This document shows positions 44,334 through 52,267 of a stretch of 64,000 nucleotides of DNA, one piece after another. Made by a program: the position numbers and the translations under genes. The stretch's first letter is position 1; every line of letters begins with the position of its first letter. The notes beneath the pieces are model-generated. The model saw only the letters and a list, made by a program, of their open reading frames with translations, was not told the DNA's origin and did not search any database. The DNA is from Streptomyces cylindrosporus. GTDB lineage: Bacteria; Actinomycetota; Actinomycetes; Streptomycetales; Streptomycetaceae. The stretch covers positions 166,670 to 230,669 of the forward strand of contig NZ_JALDAY010000018.1 of NCBI RefSeq assembly GCF_022698165.1. Direction: 5' to 3'.

Positions 44334-45008
44334 TCATCCGACGGGGGCGACGGCCGGCGTGTCGGGCGTGACGGGGTCGATCGGCTCCGGCTGGTCGGTG
44401 TCGTCGGGCTGCGGGGTCGGGTCCGGGGACGGGACGTCCTCGGTCCAGGAGGTGATCCGGCCGTCCGGCCGCAGGGCGATGTGCAGGCCGTTGTTCTCGC
44501 CGTACGCCGCGCGGCCGTCGGCGACGAGGGTGCCGATCTTCACGCCGTTCGCGTAGATGTCGGCCTCGTGGTGGTTCGCCGTCAGCTTGTAGATCTTCGC
44601 CGTCGACGTGCCGTCCGCCAGCGTCGCCGAGGCGATCAGGACCCGCTTGACGACCGGCTTCGGCCTGGGCTTCGCCCGCTCCACCCAGGACGTGACCTTG
44701 CCGTTCGGGTGCAGGGCGACATGCAGGCCGTTGAGGTTCGCGTACGCCGTCCTGCCCTTGGTGCTCAAGGTGCCGTACTTGACGCCCTTGGCCCGGATCT
44801 CCGCCTGGTAGCGGTGCTTGCCGGTCGTGAAGACCTTCGCCCTGGAGACCTTGTCCGCGAGCTTCACCGTCCTGACGTGCACGCGCTTGGTCTGGTGCTG
44901 CGCCACCGCGACGGCCGGCTCGGCGAACGCGGCGGTGGCCGAGAGACCCACCGCGGCGGTGAGTCCGGCGGCGACGAGGGCGGTACGGAGGGCGTGGGGA
45001 GCACGCAT
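44334..45008 (-). CDS. Secreted protein with two tandem ~65-residue repeats
   Basis: A 224-residue exported protein of unknown function. After a Sec signal ending AFAEP, two homologous units follow (about 46-112 and 122-188). Each reads LAD, then AKVF or AKIY, then a segment ending NGLHVALHPNGKVTSW or NGLHIALRPDGRITSW. A Pro/Asp/Thr tail ends the chain. The repeats suggest a small beta-rich domain that was duplicated. No Cys is seen in the mature part. ATG at 45008 has GGACAGCTCC upstream. Confidence 0.78.
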   Translation of the reverse strand: MRAPHALRTALVAAGLTAAVGLSATAAFAEPAVAVAQHQTKRVHVRTVKLADKVSRAKVFTTGKHRYQAEIRAKGVKYGTLSTKGRTAYANLNGLHVALHPNGKVTSWVERAKPRPKPVVKRVLIASATLADGTSTAKIYKLTANHHEADIYANGVKIGTLVADGRAAYGENNGLHIALRPDGRITSWTEDVPSPDPTPQPDDTDQPEPIDPVTPDTPAVAPVG

Positions 45009-45129
45009 CGGGGAGCTGTCCTTCGGTCGGTGGTTCGTTTCGACCCGTTCGAAGGTACGGACCGTTCATGTAGGGGGCCCATATGTCGTGTAACAGGCAT
45101 GTAGCGCATATGGTCCAAATCGCACACCC

Positions 45130-45159
45130 TTGACATGCAAGTAATTGCCTGCATAACGT
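45130..45159 (+). promoter_or_regulatory. Promoter with overlapping palindrome for the ArsR-SRPBCC gene
   Basis: TTGACA (45130-45135) and TAACGT (45154-45159) are 18 bases apart. Between them ATGCA (45135-45139) and TGCAT (50-54 of the same hundred) are inverted repeats, with an inner GCAA-GTAA-TTGC repeat. An ArsR dimer bound here would block RNA polymerase, so autorepression is likely. Confidence 0.65.
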
Positions 45160-45188
45160 TGAGTGTGCGATCAGAGAGCGACTCCGGG

Positions 45189-45956
45189 ATGGACAAGGTC
45201 TTCAAGGCGCTGGCCGACGAGACGCGACGGCGGCTGCTGGACCGGCTGCACGAGCACAACGGCCAGACGCTGGGTGAACTGTGCGAGCACATCGACATGA
45301 CACGTCAGTCGGTGACCCAGCACCTGGCCGTCCTGGAGGCCGCCAACCTGGTCGGCACGGTGCGGCGGGGGCGGGAGAAGCTGCACTACCTCAATCCGGT
45401 CCCGCTCCACGAGATCCAGGAGCGGTGGATCGACAAGTTCGAGCGCCCGCGCCTGAGCGCGCTGAGCGCCCTGAAACGACGAGCCGAGGAAGCCATGACC
45501 GACAAGCCCACGTTCGTGTACGTCACCTACATCCGCAGCACACCCGAGAAGGTCTGGGAGGCGCTCACCGACGCCGAGCTGACCGGCGCCTACTGGGGCC
45601 ATCGCAACGTCTCGGACTGGAAGCAGGGCTCACGCTGGGAACACGTCCGCACGGACGGCTCCGGCATCGCCGACGTGGTCGGCGGCGTCGTGGAGAGCGA
45701 GCCCCCGACCCGGCTGGTCACCACCTGGGTCGACCCGCAGAACGAGGGCCAGGAGGACAAGTACTCCCGGGTCACCTTCGACATCACGCCGCACGAGGAC
45801 ATCGTCCGGCTCACCGTCACCCACGAGGACCTCTGGGACGAGGGCGCCCTGTCCGACGTCTCGAGCGGCTGGCCCGCGGTGCTGTCCAACCTCAAGTCGC
45901 TCCTGGAGACCGGCAGCCCGCTGCCGCAGGAGCCCTGGCTGGTCCCGGGCCACTGA
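45189..45956 (+). CDS. ArsR-type regulator fused to SRPBCC (AHSA1) domain
   Basis: A 255-residue protein. Residues 1-95 form an ArsR winged helix (VFKALADETRRRLLDRL, TRQSVTQHLAVLEAANLV) without metal-site cysteines. Residues about 105-240 form a START-like SRPBCC lipid- or ligand-binding domain (YIRSTPEKVWEALTDAELTGAYWG). At the join the sequence AMTDKP keeps an ATG that could have started a separate SRPBCC gene. In the window's other such pair (62738-63753) the two proteins are separate with a four-base overlap. Ligand binding may directly switch the DNA-binding half. Start ATG 45189. Confidence 0.9.
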   Translation: MDKVFKALADETRRRLLDRLHEHNGQTLGELCEHIDMTRQSVTQHLAVLEAANLVGTVRRGREKLHYLNPVPLHEIQERWIDKFERPRLSALSALKRRAEEAMTDKPTFVYVTYIRSTPEKVWEALTDAELTGAYWGHRNVSDWKQGSRWEHVRTDGSGIADVVGGVVESEPPTRLVTTWVDPQNEGQEDKYSRVTFDITPHEDIVRLTVTHEDLWDEGALSDVSSGWPAVLSNLKSLLETGSPLPQEPWLVPGH

Positions 45957-46028
45957 GCGGTGCGGCGCCGGCCGGTCCGCGGAGGGCGCGGACCGGCCGG
46001 CGTGTCGTCCTTTCGCGAGGGCGGTTCC

Positions 46029-46469
46029 CTACGGCTTCGGAGCGCTCCGCGCCGCCGTGCCCGCGCACATCAGCCCCAGGATCACGGCCAGGGCGCCGAT
46101 GATGACGTTGTTCAGTACGACGCCCGTGTCCGGGCTGTCGCCGACGACCCAGGGAGCGATGATCATCCAGACGCCCACCGCGCAGAAGGCCCAGCTCAGG
46201 CCGTACATGCGCTCCGGGGCGCGGGTGAATCCGAGGGCCAGCAGACCGATCGCGATGCCGACGATCAGGTTGTGCGTCACGAGGGCCGGCTGGCTCGTCG
46301 TGTAGTGGAGTATCCACGGGGACACGGCGCAGTACAGACCGAGCAGGAACACCGGTCCGTCAACGAGCGCCACATCACGACCACCGAGCATGCGGGCGTA
46401 CCGGGCCCGCATTTCGGAAACATCGGGGTGGCTGGTTATGTCACCTCTGGTGGGCGAGACGTTCGCCAT
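46029..46469 (-). CDS. SPW-repeat membrane protein
   Basis: A 146-residue membrane protein with four helices in two SPW units: AVSPWILHYTTSQPALVTHN, and WMIIAPWVVGDSPDTGVVLNN. Each unit pairs a helix with a Ser/Ala-Pro-Trp turn. The function of the family is unknown. ATG at 46469 is chosen over upstream codons because AGGAG stands at good distance. Confidence 0.88.
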   Translation of the reverse strand: MANVSPTRGDITSHPDVSEMRARYARMLGGRDVALVDGPVFLLGLYCAVSPWILHYTTSQPALVTHNLIVGIAIGLLALGFTRAPERMYGLSWAFCAVGVWMIIAPWVVGDSPDTGVVLNNVIIGALAVILGLMCAGTAARSAPKP

Positions 46470-46557
46470 GACTCGTCTCCTTAGACTCACAGCCTGACCG
46501 TGGCTGGTGCGGTACGCGGCAAGAGCCGCTTATCTGCATTCTGCGCTTATTTTTTCT

Positions 46558-47142
46558 TTATGTGTAGAGATCGTGTGATTCCAGCCGGTCGCGCAGCCGG
46601 TGCAGGCCGCGGCGCGCATGGCTCTTGACGGTGCCGAGCGGCCAGCCGGTGCGTTCCGCGATCTGGGTCTGGGTCAGGTCCTCGTAGAACGCCAGGCGCA
46701 GGACCCGCTGTTGGGGCGCGGGCAGCCCGGCCAGTTCCTGCCGGAGGAGGACGCGTTCGAGGGCCGCTTCGGGGCGGTCCGGTTCGGGATCGGTGAGGAG
46801 GAGGGCGGCTCCGGCGGCGCCCAGCAGCTCGCGGCGGCGGGTGCGTGCGGACAGGGTGTCGGCGACCTTGCGCCGGGTGATGCCCACGAGCCACCCCGCG
46901 AACGAACCCCGATCTGCCTGGTATCCCGCACGCCCGCGCCACACCCCGAGGAACACCTGCTGCGTGACGTCCTCGGCGTCCTGAGTGTCGCCCAGGGAGC
47001 GCCGGGCGACCGTGTGGACCAGCCCCGACCAGCGGCGATAGGCGAGGGCGAGGCACTCCTCGTCGCCCGCCACCACTCCCCGGGCCAGTTCCTCGTCGCC
47101 GAGGGATTCCTCGACCGGGTGCAGCGGGCTCATGACGGTCAT
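46558..47142 (-). CDS. ECF sigma factor (possibly LitS-like)
   Basis: A 194-residue extracytoplasmic-function sigma factor. Region 2 reads VVAGDEECLALAYRRWSGLVHTVARRSLGD then DAEDVTQQVFLGVW. Region 4 reads GLPAPQQRVLRLAFYEDLTQTQIAERTGWPLGTVKSHARRGL. ATG at 47142 or 47133 may start it. It is divergent from a LitR-like B12 regulator. In S. coelicolor a similar regulator and sigma factor (LitS) govern light-induced genes, so this sigma factor may be light-controlled (inference). No adjacent anti-sigma gene was seen; the downstream SPW protein is the only candidate partner. Confidence 0.88.
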   Translation of the reverse strand: MTVMSPLHPVEESLGDEELARGVVAGDEECLALAYRRWSGLVHTVARRSLGDTQDAEDVTQQVFLGVWRGRAGYQADRGSFAGWLVGITRRKVADTLSARTRRRELLGAAGAALLLTDPEPDRPEAALERVLLRQELAGLPAPQQRVLRLAFYEDLTQTQIAERTGWPLGTVKSHARRGLHRLRDRLESHDLYT

Positions 47143-47202
47143 GGTTCGCGTCGGGCACCCGAGACGCCAACTTGCATCGATTCTGCGTCGTACAGTCGAC
47201 GT

Positions 47203-48141
47203 ATGACCAGGCAGCCGCCCGGCGCGGCCCTCACGACCGGCGCGCTGGCCCGCCGGCTCGGCGTGTCGCCCACCACCCTCCGCTCCTGGGACCGCAGATA
47301 CGGCCTCGGCCCCGCCGTCCGCACCGACGGACGGCACCGCCGCTGGACGCCCGAGGACGTGGCCGTACTGGAGCGGATGTGCCGGCTGACCTCGACCGGA
47401 GTGCCGCCCGCCGAGGCGGCCCGGGCCGCGCGAGCCGGAACCGGTGCGCGGGTCTCCCGCCCGCCGTCCCGGGCGGCCGGACCGCTGCCCCTCGGCGATG
47501 TGCGCCAGGAGTGCCGCGGCCTCGCCCGTGCCGCCGTACGCCTCGACGCTCCCGCCGTGGAGGCGCGGCTGTCCGAGGCCGTCGAGCGGTACGGGGTGGC
47601 CGTCGCCTGGCAGGAGGTGATGGTGCCGGCGCTGCACGCGGTGGGCCGCAAGTGGGCCTCGTCCGGGGACCGTTACGTGGAGGTCGAGCACCTCCTGTCC
47701 TGGCACGTCTCCACCGTCCTGCGCCGCCGCAGCCGGCCGCCCCTGCCCATGGACGCCACCGCCCGGGGCCCGGTGCTGCTGGCCTGCGTACCCGATGAGC
47801 AGCACACGCTGGCCCTGGAGGCGGTCAACGCCGAACTGGGCCAACTCCGTGTCCCTGCACGCATGTTCGGCGCCGCAGTCCCCGCCGAGGCGCTCACCGC
47901 GGCGGTACGGCGCCTGGGCCCGGCGGCCGTCGTGCTGTGGTCGCAGGCCCGCTCCACGGCGAGCCCGGCCCTGGCCCGGCACATCGCGGCCACCGAGTGG
48001 GGCCCGAAAGGCGCCCGCGGACGCCCGCTGGTCCTGCTGGGCGGACCCGGCTGGGCCGGCCGTTCCCTGCCCGGCGTGTCGCGGCCGACGGGGCTGCGGG
48101 AGGCGCTCGACACGCTGGCCGGCCTGCACGAACGGAGCTGA
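47203..48141 (+). CDS. LitR/CarH-like MerR regulator with B12-binding domain
   Basis: A 312-residue protein. The MerR head (about 10-75; LTTGALARRLGVSPTTLRSWDRRYG) is followed by a helical cap (VAWQEVMVPALHAVGRKWASSGDRYVEVEHLLSWHV) and a Rossmann-like cobalamin fold (VLLACVPDEQHTLALEAV). In CarH/LitR the lower cobalt ligand is the His of D/E-x-H-x-x-G. Here DEQHTLA keeps the His but has Ala for Gly. Adenosyl-B12 would hold the repressor together in the dark. Flanking ECF sigma and photolyase genes fit a light response. ATG at 47203. Confidence 0.85.
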   Translation: MTRQPPGAALTTGALARRLGVSPTTLRSWDRRYGLGPAVRTDGRHRRWTPEDVAVLERMCRLTSTGVPPAEAARAARAGTGARVSRPPSRAAGPLPLGDVRQECRGLARAAVRLDAPAVEARLSEAVERYGVAVAWQEVMVPALHAVGRKWASSGDRYVEVEHLLSWHVSTVLRRRSRPPLPMDATARGPVLLACVPDEQHTLALEAVNAELGQLRVPARMFGAAVPAEALTAAVRRLGPAAVVLWSQARSTASPALARHIAATEWGPKGARGRPLVLLGGPGWAGRSLPGVSRPTGLREALDTLAGLHERS

Positions 48142-48147
48142 CCGACC

Positions 48148-49521
48148 TCAGTCGAGCCCGCGCGCTCGCCGGAACCGGGCGAGACCCTCGGCCAGGTCGA
48201 CGATCGGATCGGGGTAGTCGACGGCGGCCCGGTCCAGGCCCCGCAGCCTCCACGGCTCGTGCACGAACGGCCCCTCCAGTCCCGCGAGTTCGGGGACCCA
48301 GCGGCGGACGTACACGCCGTCCGGGTCGTAGCGCTTCGCCTGGGCGACCGGGTTGAGCACGCGGTTGGGGCGGGTGTCGGTGCCGGTTCCGGCCGTCCAC
48401 TGCCAGTTGAGCTGGTTGTTGGCGAGGTCGCCGTCGACCAGCAGGTCGAGGAAGTGCCGGGCGCCGACCCGCCAGTCCACGTACAGCGTCTTGGTGAGGA
48501 AGCTCGCGGTCAGCATGCGCGCGCGGTTGTGCATCCAGCCCTCGTGCCGCAGCTGCCGCATCGCCGCGTCGACCAGGGGGTAGCCGGTTTGGCCCGCCCG
48601 CCAGGCCTCGACGTCCTCGCGGGCCTCGGCCTCCGAGCGCCAACTGTCGTGCCGTGTGCGGTAGTCGGCGCCGCCCGCCGCCGGACGCGCGGCGAGCACC
48701 TGGCGGTGGAAGTCACGCCAGGCGAGCTGCCGTACGAACGCCTCCGCGCCCGGACCGCCCGCCTTGCGCGCCCGATGCACCAGCTCGACGGGGGACAGGG
48801 TCCCGAAGTGCAGGTGCGGCGAGAGCCGGGAGGTCGCGTCGCCCGCCAGGTCGTCGTGTCCGGTGTCGTACGAGGTGATGCCGTCCCTCAGCCAGGACGC
48901 GAGCCGCGCCCTGCCCTCCCGCTCGCCGCCGCGCGCCAGCCCCTCCGACAGCCCGGACAGGCCCTCGCGGCCGGGAAGCTCCTCGGAGCCGATGCCGTCG
49001 GGCACGCGCACCGTGCGGGGTGCGGCGAGGACTTTGCGCAGGGGGTGGTCCGACCAGCGGCGGAAGTACGGAGTGAAGACGGCGAAGTGGTCCGAGGCCG
49101 CCGGCGTGAGCGCGCCGGGCGGGGCAGCGGTCGTCACCGTGTCGTGGACGTGCAGCCGGCGCCCGTCCGCCTCCAGGGCCCGGCGCAGCCGGTCCTCGCG
49201 CGCACGGGCGTAGGCGCTGACGTCCGCCGCCAGGTGGACCTCGTCCGCGTCGGCCGCGCCCGCCACCCGGCACACCTGCTCGACCACCTCACCGGAGCGA
49301 AAGACCAGCCGGCCGCCCCGGTCGTGCAGGCCCGCGTCCAGGTCCCGCAGACAGTCGGCGAGGAACGCCAGCCGGTTGGGGCAGGCGAAGCCGGTGTCCA
49401 GCACGGCCCGGTCCCGTACGAACAGCGGCACCACCTGACGTGCGCCGTCGAGGGCGGCCCGAAGCGGTGGATGGTCGTGCAGGCGCAGGTCGGACGTGAA
49501 CAGGACGACCGAGACGTTCAT
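48148..49521 (-). CDS. phr: Deoxyribodipyrimidine photolyase
   Basis: A 457-residue flavoprotein that uses blue light to split cyclobutane pyrimidine dimers in DNA. The antenna-binding N-terminal domain begins VVLFTSDLRLHDHPPLRAAL. FAD-binding motifs in the C-terminal half include SRLSPHLHFGTLSP, AWRDFHRQVL, RMLTASFLTK and DGDLANNQLNWQWTAGTGTD. Length and motifs fit class I photolyase. ATG at 49521 has GGGAG seven bases ahead. It is read toward the LitR-like gene (stops six bases apart), and light control is likely. Confidence 0.93.
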   Translation of the reverse strand: MNVSVVLFTSDLRLHDHPPLRAALDGARQVVPLFVRDRAVLDTGFACPNRLAFLADCLRDLDAGLHDRGGRLVFRSGEVVEQVCRVAGAADADEVHLAADVSAYARAREDRLRRALEADGRRLHVHDTVTTAAPPGALTPAASDHFAVFTPYFRRWSDHPLRKVLAAPRTVRVPDGIGSEELPGREGLSGLSEGLARGGEREGRARLASWLRDGITSYDTGHDDLAGDATSRLSPHLHFGTLSPVELVHRARKAGGPGAEAFVRQLAWRDFHRQVLAARPAAGGADYRTRHDSWRSEAEAREDVEAWRAGQTGYPLVDAAMRQLRHEGWMHNRARMLTASFLTKTLYVDWRVGARHFLDLLVDGDLANNQLNWQWTAGTGTDTRPNRVLNPVAQAKRYDPDGVYVRRWVPELAGLEGPFVHEPWRLRGLDRAAVDYPDPIVDLAEGLARFRRARGLD

Positions 49522-49677
49522 GGTGCTACTCCCGGGAGCGGAAACAGGGGGTTCTCCGGTGCTTCCGGTCCCGGCGGGGCGGCGGATGCGGCTCTCCCGG
49601 ACATGTTTCGGCCGGTTGGGGGCAGGCGAACCCTGATGAGACCCTGACCGGAACTGGGCTGTGGAGGTGCTGCCGCT

Positions 49678-49842
49678 ATGGGCGCGAAGGTGTTGGAGCG
49701 GTTTCCTGCGGGAGCTCCGCGCGGATCGTGGCCGGCGGAGGAGTACGCGGCGCGCTGCCGCGCGGAGGGACGAAAGGCGACCGTGGTGATGGACCTCAAG
49801 TCGGACGCCTTCCTCGTGGTCGTCCCGGCCGACGAGGACTGA
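49678..49842 (+). CDS. Small conserved-looking protein, 54 aa
   Basis: A short open frame: MGAKVLERF at the start, then WPAEEYAARCRAEGRKATVVMDL and a hydrophobic end FLVVVPADED. GGAGG lies ten bases ahead of the ATG and codon use is typical, so translation is likely. It ends four bases before the opposing LysR gene's stop. No known domain is recognised. Confidence 0.65.
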   Translation: MGAKVLERFPAGAPRGSWPAEEYAARCRAEGRKATVVMDLKSDAFLVVVPADED

Positions 49843-49846
49843 ACCG

Positions 49847-50764
49847 TCAGCCGGGCGTGGACCCCAGTTCCCGCCCCCGGCGCACGAACACCTCGTACAG
49901 GTCCTGCGCCGCCCGGGGCACGGACTCGGCCCGGCGGCGCTGGAGCATCAGCAGCACCTCGGTGGTGTCGTCGGAGATCGGCCGGTAGGTGATCGCGCCG
50001 CTTCGCTCCAGCGGATCGCCGATGACGCTGAATTCGGGCAGGAGCGTCGCCCCCAGTCCCTCGGCGACCATCAGCTTGCCCATCTCGGCGCCGTCGGTGG
50101 AGAACGAGAAATCGGGGGTGCGGCCGCGCAGCAGCCGGTGCGCGTAGCGGTGCATGACGTAGCCGGAGCGCATCGCGATCACCGGCTCCGGGCCGTTCAG
50201 CACGTCGTCGACCGTCACGGCCGGCAGCGCGGCGAGCGGACTGTCCGGGCGCAGGCACAACACCGGTCGGCCGCGCAGGAGTTCGGTGCTCTCGAAGTCG
50301 GCGGGCAGGTCGTCGCCGTCGAGATGGTTGACCAGACCCAGGTCGAACCCGCCCTCCAGCAGCGCCCGGTGGATGTCCGACTGCTGCGCGCCCACCACCT
50401 CGACCTGCGTCATCGGATGGGCCGCGCGGAAGGCCTGCACCGACGGGATGAGCAGCGGCACCGTCGCCGCGTTCACCGTGCCGACCCGCACCATGCGGCT
50501 GATCCGGTGCTGCTCCCCGGCCGCGCCGCGCAGCCGGTCCACCGCGTCCAGCACGTCGATGATGTGCGGCAGCAGCTCCCGGCCCTCGGCACTCATCCGC
50601 GCCCCGGACCGCTTGCGCTCCAGCAGGTCCACACCCAGCTCGCGCTCCAGATTGCGCACGGTCTCGCTCAGCGCGGGCTGCGAAAGGCGCAGTTCCTCGG
50701 CTGCCCGGCGCAGCGAACCGAGCCGGGTGACGGCCGCGATGTATTCCAGCTGCTCTATTCGCAC
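49847..50764 (-). CDS. LysR-family regulator, probably of sulfur use
   Basis: A 305-residue LysR regulator. The winged helix (1-60) reads VRIEQLEYIAAVTRLGSLRRAAEELRLSQPALSETVRNLE. The effector domain (about 90-290) begins VRVGTVNAATVPLLIPSV. GTG at 50764 opens exactly at the conserved helix; upstream in-frame codons are unsupported. It is divergent from the leader peptide and sulfonate operon, so it is a natural candidate to control them, as CysB/Cbl/SsuR proteins do elsewhere. Confidence 0.88.
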   Translation of the reverse strand: MRIEQLEYIAAVTRLGSLRRAAEELRLSQPALSETVRNLERELGVDLLERKRSGARMSAEGRELLPHIIDVLDAVDRLRGAAGEQHRISRMVRVGTVNAATVPLLIPSVQAFRAAHPMTQVEVVGAQQSDIHRALLEGGFDLGLVNHLDGDDLPADFESTELLRGRPVLCLRPDSPLAALPAVTVDDVLNGPEPVIAMRSGYVMHRYAHRLLRGRTPDFSFSTDGAEMGKLMVAEGLGATLLPEFSVIGDPLERSGAITYRPISDDTTEVLLMLQRRRAESVPRAAQDLYEVFVRRGRELGSTPG

Positions 50765-50864
50765 CCTCGGACAATGCGGCGTTCCACGGGTCCGGTTCAA
50801 GGGTTTCCCTGTCACATGTTCGTGAAATTCAATGGTCCGGGATACGAGACCGGTCGGGTTTACC

Positions 50865-50894
50865 TTGACGGCTCTCGCCGCCGGCTGCCACGAT
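50865..50894 (+). promoter_or_regulatory. Promoter of the leader peptide and sulfur operon
   Basis: TTGACG (50865-50870) and CACGAT (50889-50894) are 18 bases apart. The leader ATG at 50902 starts seven bases after the -10, so the message probably begins at or next to the ATG (leaderless). Confidence 0.6.
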
Positions 50895-50901
50895 CGACGG
50901 C

Positions 50902-50985
50902 ATGAAGATGCGACTGGACCTCACGCGGCGACGCCATGTCGACCTCGCGCGCGTCTCCAGCGCCTCCTGTTGCCCCGCGGCCTGA
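50902..50985 (+). CDS. Cys-ending attenuator leader peptide
   Basis: A 27-residue open frame with MRLDLTRRRHVDLARVSSAS, then Cys-Cys-Pro-Ala-Ala and stop. The RRHVDL...SSA..C pattern is the signature of short leader peptides found ahead of sulfur-assimilation genes in Streptomyces and other actinomycetes. Adjacent Cys codons near the end would stall ribosomes when cysteine is scarce and change the folding of the following RNA. It lies 129 bases upstream of the sfnG-like gene and looks leaderless. Confidence 0.82.
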   Translation: MKMRLDLTRRRHVDLARVSSASCCPAA

Positions 50986-51114
50986 TCAACCCTCCGAGAT
51001 CCGCCGCGCGTTCCTTGTTTCCGCACCGAATTCACCGTGCCCGCGCCTTTGTCCGCGCTCGCGCCCATTCCTGAATTCGGCGTGCCGCAAAACATTCCGC
51101 AACAGGAGTTCCGC

Positions 51115-52235
51115 ATGCCCGCAGCGCCCGTGAAATTCGCCTACTGGGTCCCCAACGTCAGCGGGGGACTCGTCACCAGCAAGATCGAGCAGCGCACCGA
51201 CTGGGGATACGAGTACAACCGCGAACTCGCCGTCCTCGCCGAGGACAACGGCTTCGACTACGCCCTCAGCCAGGTCCGCTACATGGCCAGCTACGGCGCC
51301 GAGTACCAGCACGAGTCGACCAGCTTCAGTCTCGCCCTGCTGCTCGCCACCCAGCGCCTGAAGGTCATCGCCGCCGTCCACCCCGGACTGTGGCACCCCG
51401 GCGTCCTCGCCAAGCTCGGCGCCACCGCCGACCACCTCTCGGGCGGCCGCTTCGCGGTGAACGTCGTATCGGGCTGGTTCAAGGCGAGTTCACCGCCCTG
51501 GGCGAGCCGTGGCTGGAGCACGACGAACGCTACCGCCGCTCCGAGGAGTTCATCCGCGCCCTGCGCCAGATCTGGACCGAGGACCACACCGAACTCGCCG
51601 GTGACTTCTACCGGTTGCGCGACTTCTCCCTCAAGCCCAAGCCCCTCAACACCCCCGAACGCCCCCACCCCGAGATCTTCCAGGGCGGCAACTCCACCGC
51701 CGCCCGCGCCATGGCCGGCCGGGTCTCTGACTGGTACTTCTCCAACGGCAAGGACTTCGACGGAGTCACCGAGCAGATCAACGACGTCCGCAAGTCCGCG
51801 GCCGAAGCCGGCCGCACCGCACCGAAGTTCGGCCTCAACGGCTTCCTCATCGCCCGTGACACCGAGGCCGAGGCCCGCGACACCCTCCGTGAGATCGTCG
51901 CGAAGGCCGACACCGAGGCCGTCGAGGGCTTCGGCGCGGCGGTGAAGCAGGCCGGGCAGTCCACCGCCGACAAGAAGGGCATGTGGCAGGACTCGTCCTT
52001 CGAGGACCTGGTCCAGTACAACGACGGCTTCCGTACGGGGCTCATCGGCACCCCGGAACAGATCGCCGAACGCATCGTCGCCTACAAGCGGCTGGGCGTG
52101 GACCTCCTGCTGCTCGGCTTCCTGCACTACCACGAGGAGGTCGAGTACTTCGGCAGGCGTGTGCTGCCGCTCGTGCGCGAACTGGAGGCCGGGCTCCCCG
52201 ACACGGAGCCCGAGTCCGTCCCCGTTCACGCCTGA
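51115..52235 (+). pseudogene. sfnG: SfnG-like dimethylsulfone monooxygenase with one-base frameshift
   Basis: A bacterial-luciferase-type flavin monooxygenase that splits dimethylsulfone to methanesulfinate. The first 123 codons are in one frame (KFAYWVPNVSGGLVTSKIEQ, HPGLWHPGVLAKLG, VNVVSGWFK). The rest continues one frame over (GEFTALGEPWLEHDERYRRSEEF to VPVHA at the stop). The junction near 51481-51487 reads AAGGCGAG; one extra G (AAGGGCGAG) restores WFKGEFTALG and a 373-residue protein. ATG at 51115 has AGGAG six bases ahead. The lesion may be a true mutation or a base-call error. Confidence 0.88.
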
Positions 52236-52267
52236 TCGTCCCCCCACCGCGAGAGAGGTCAACGAGC

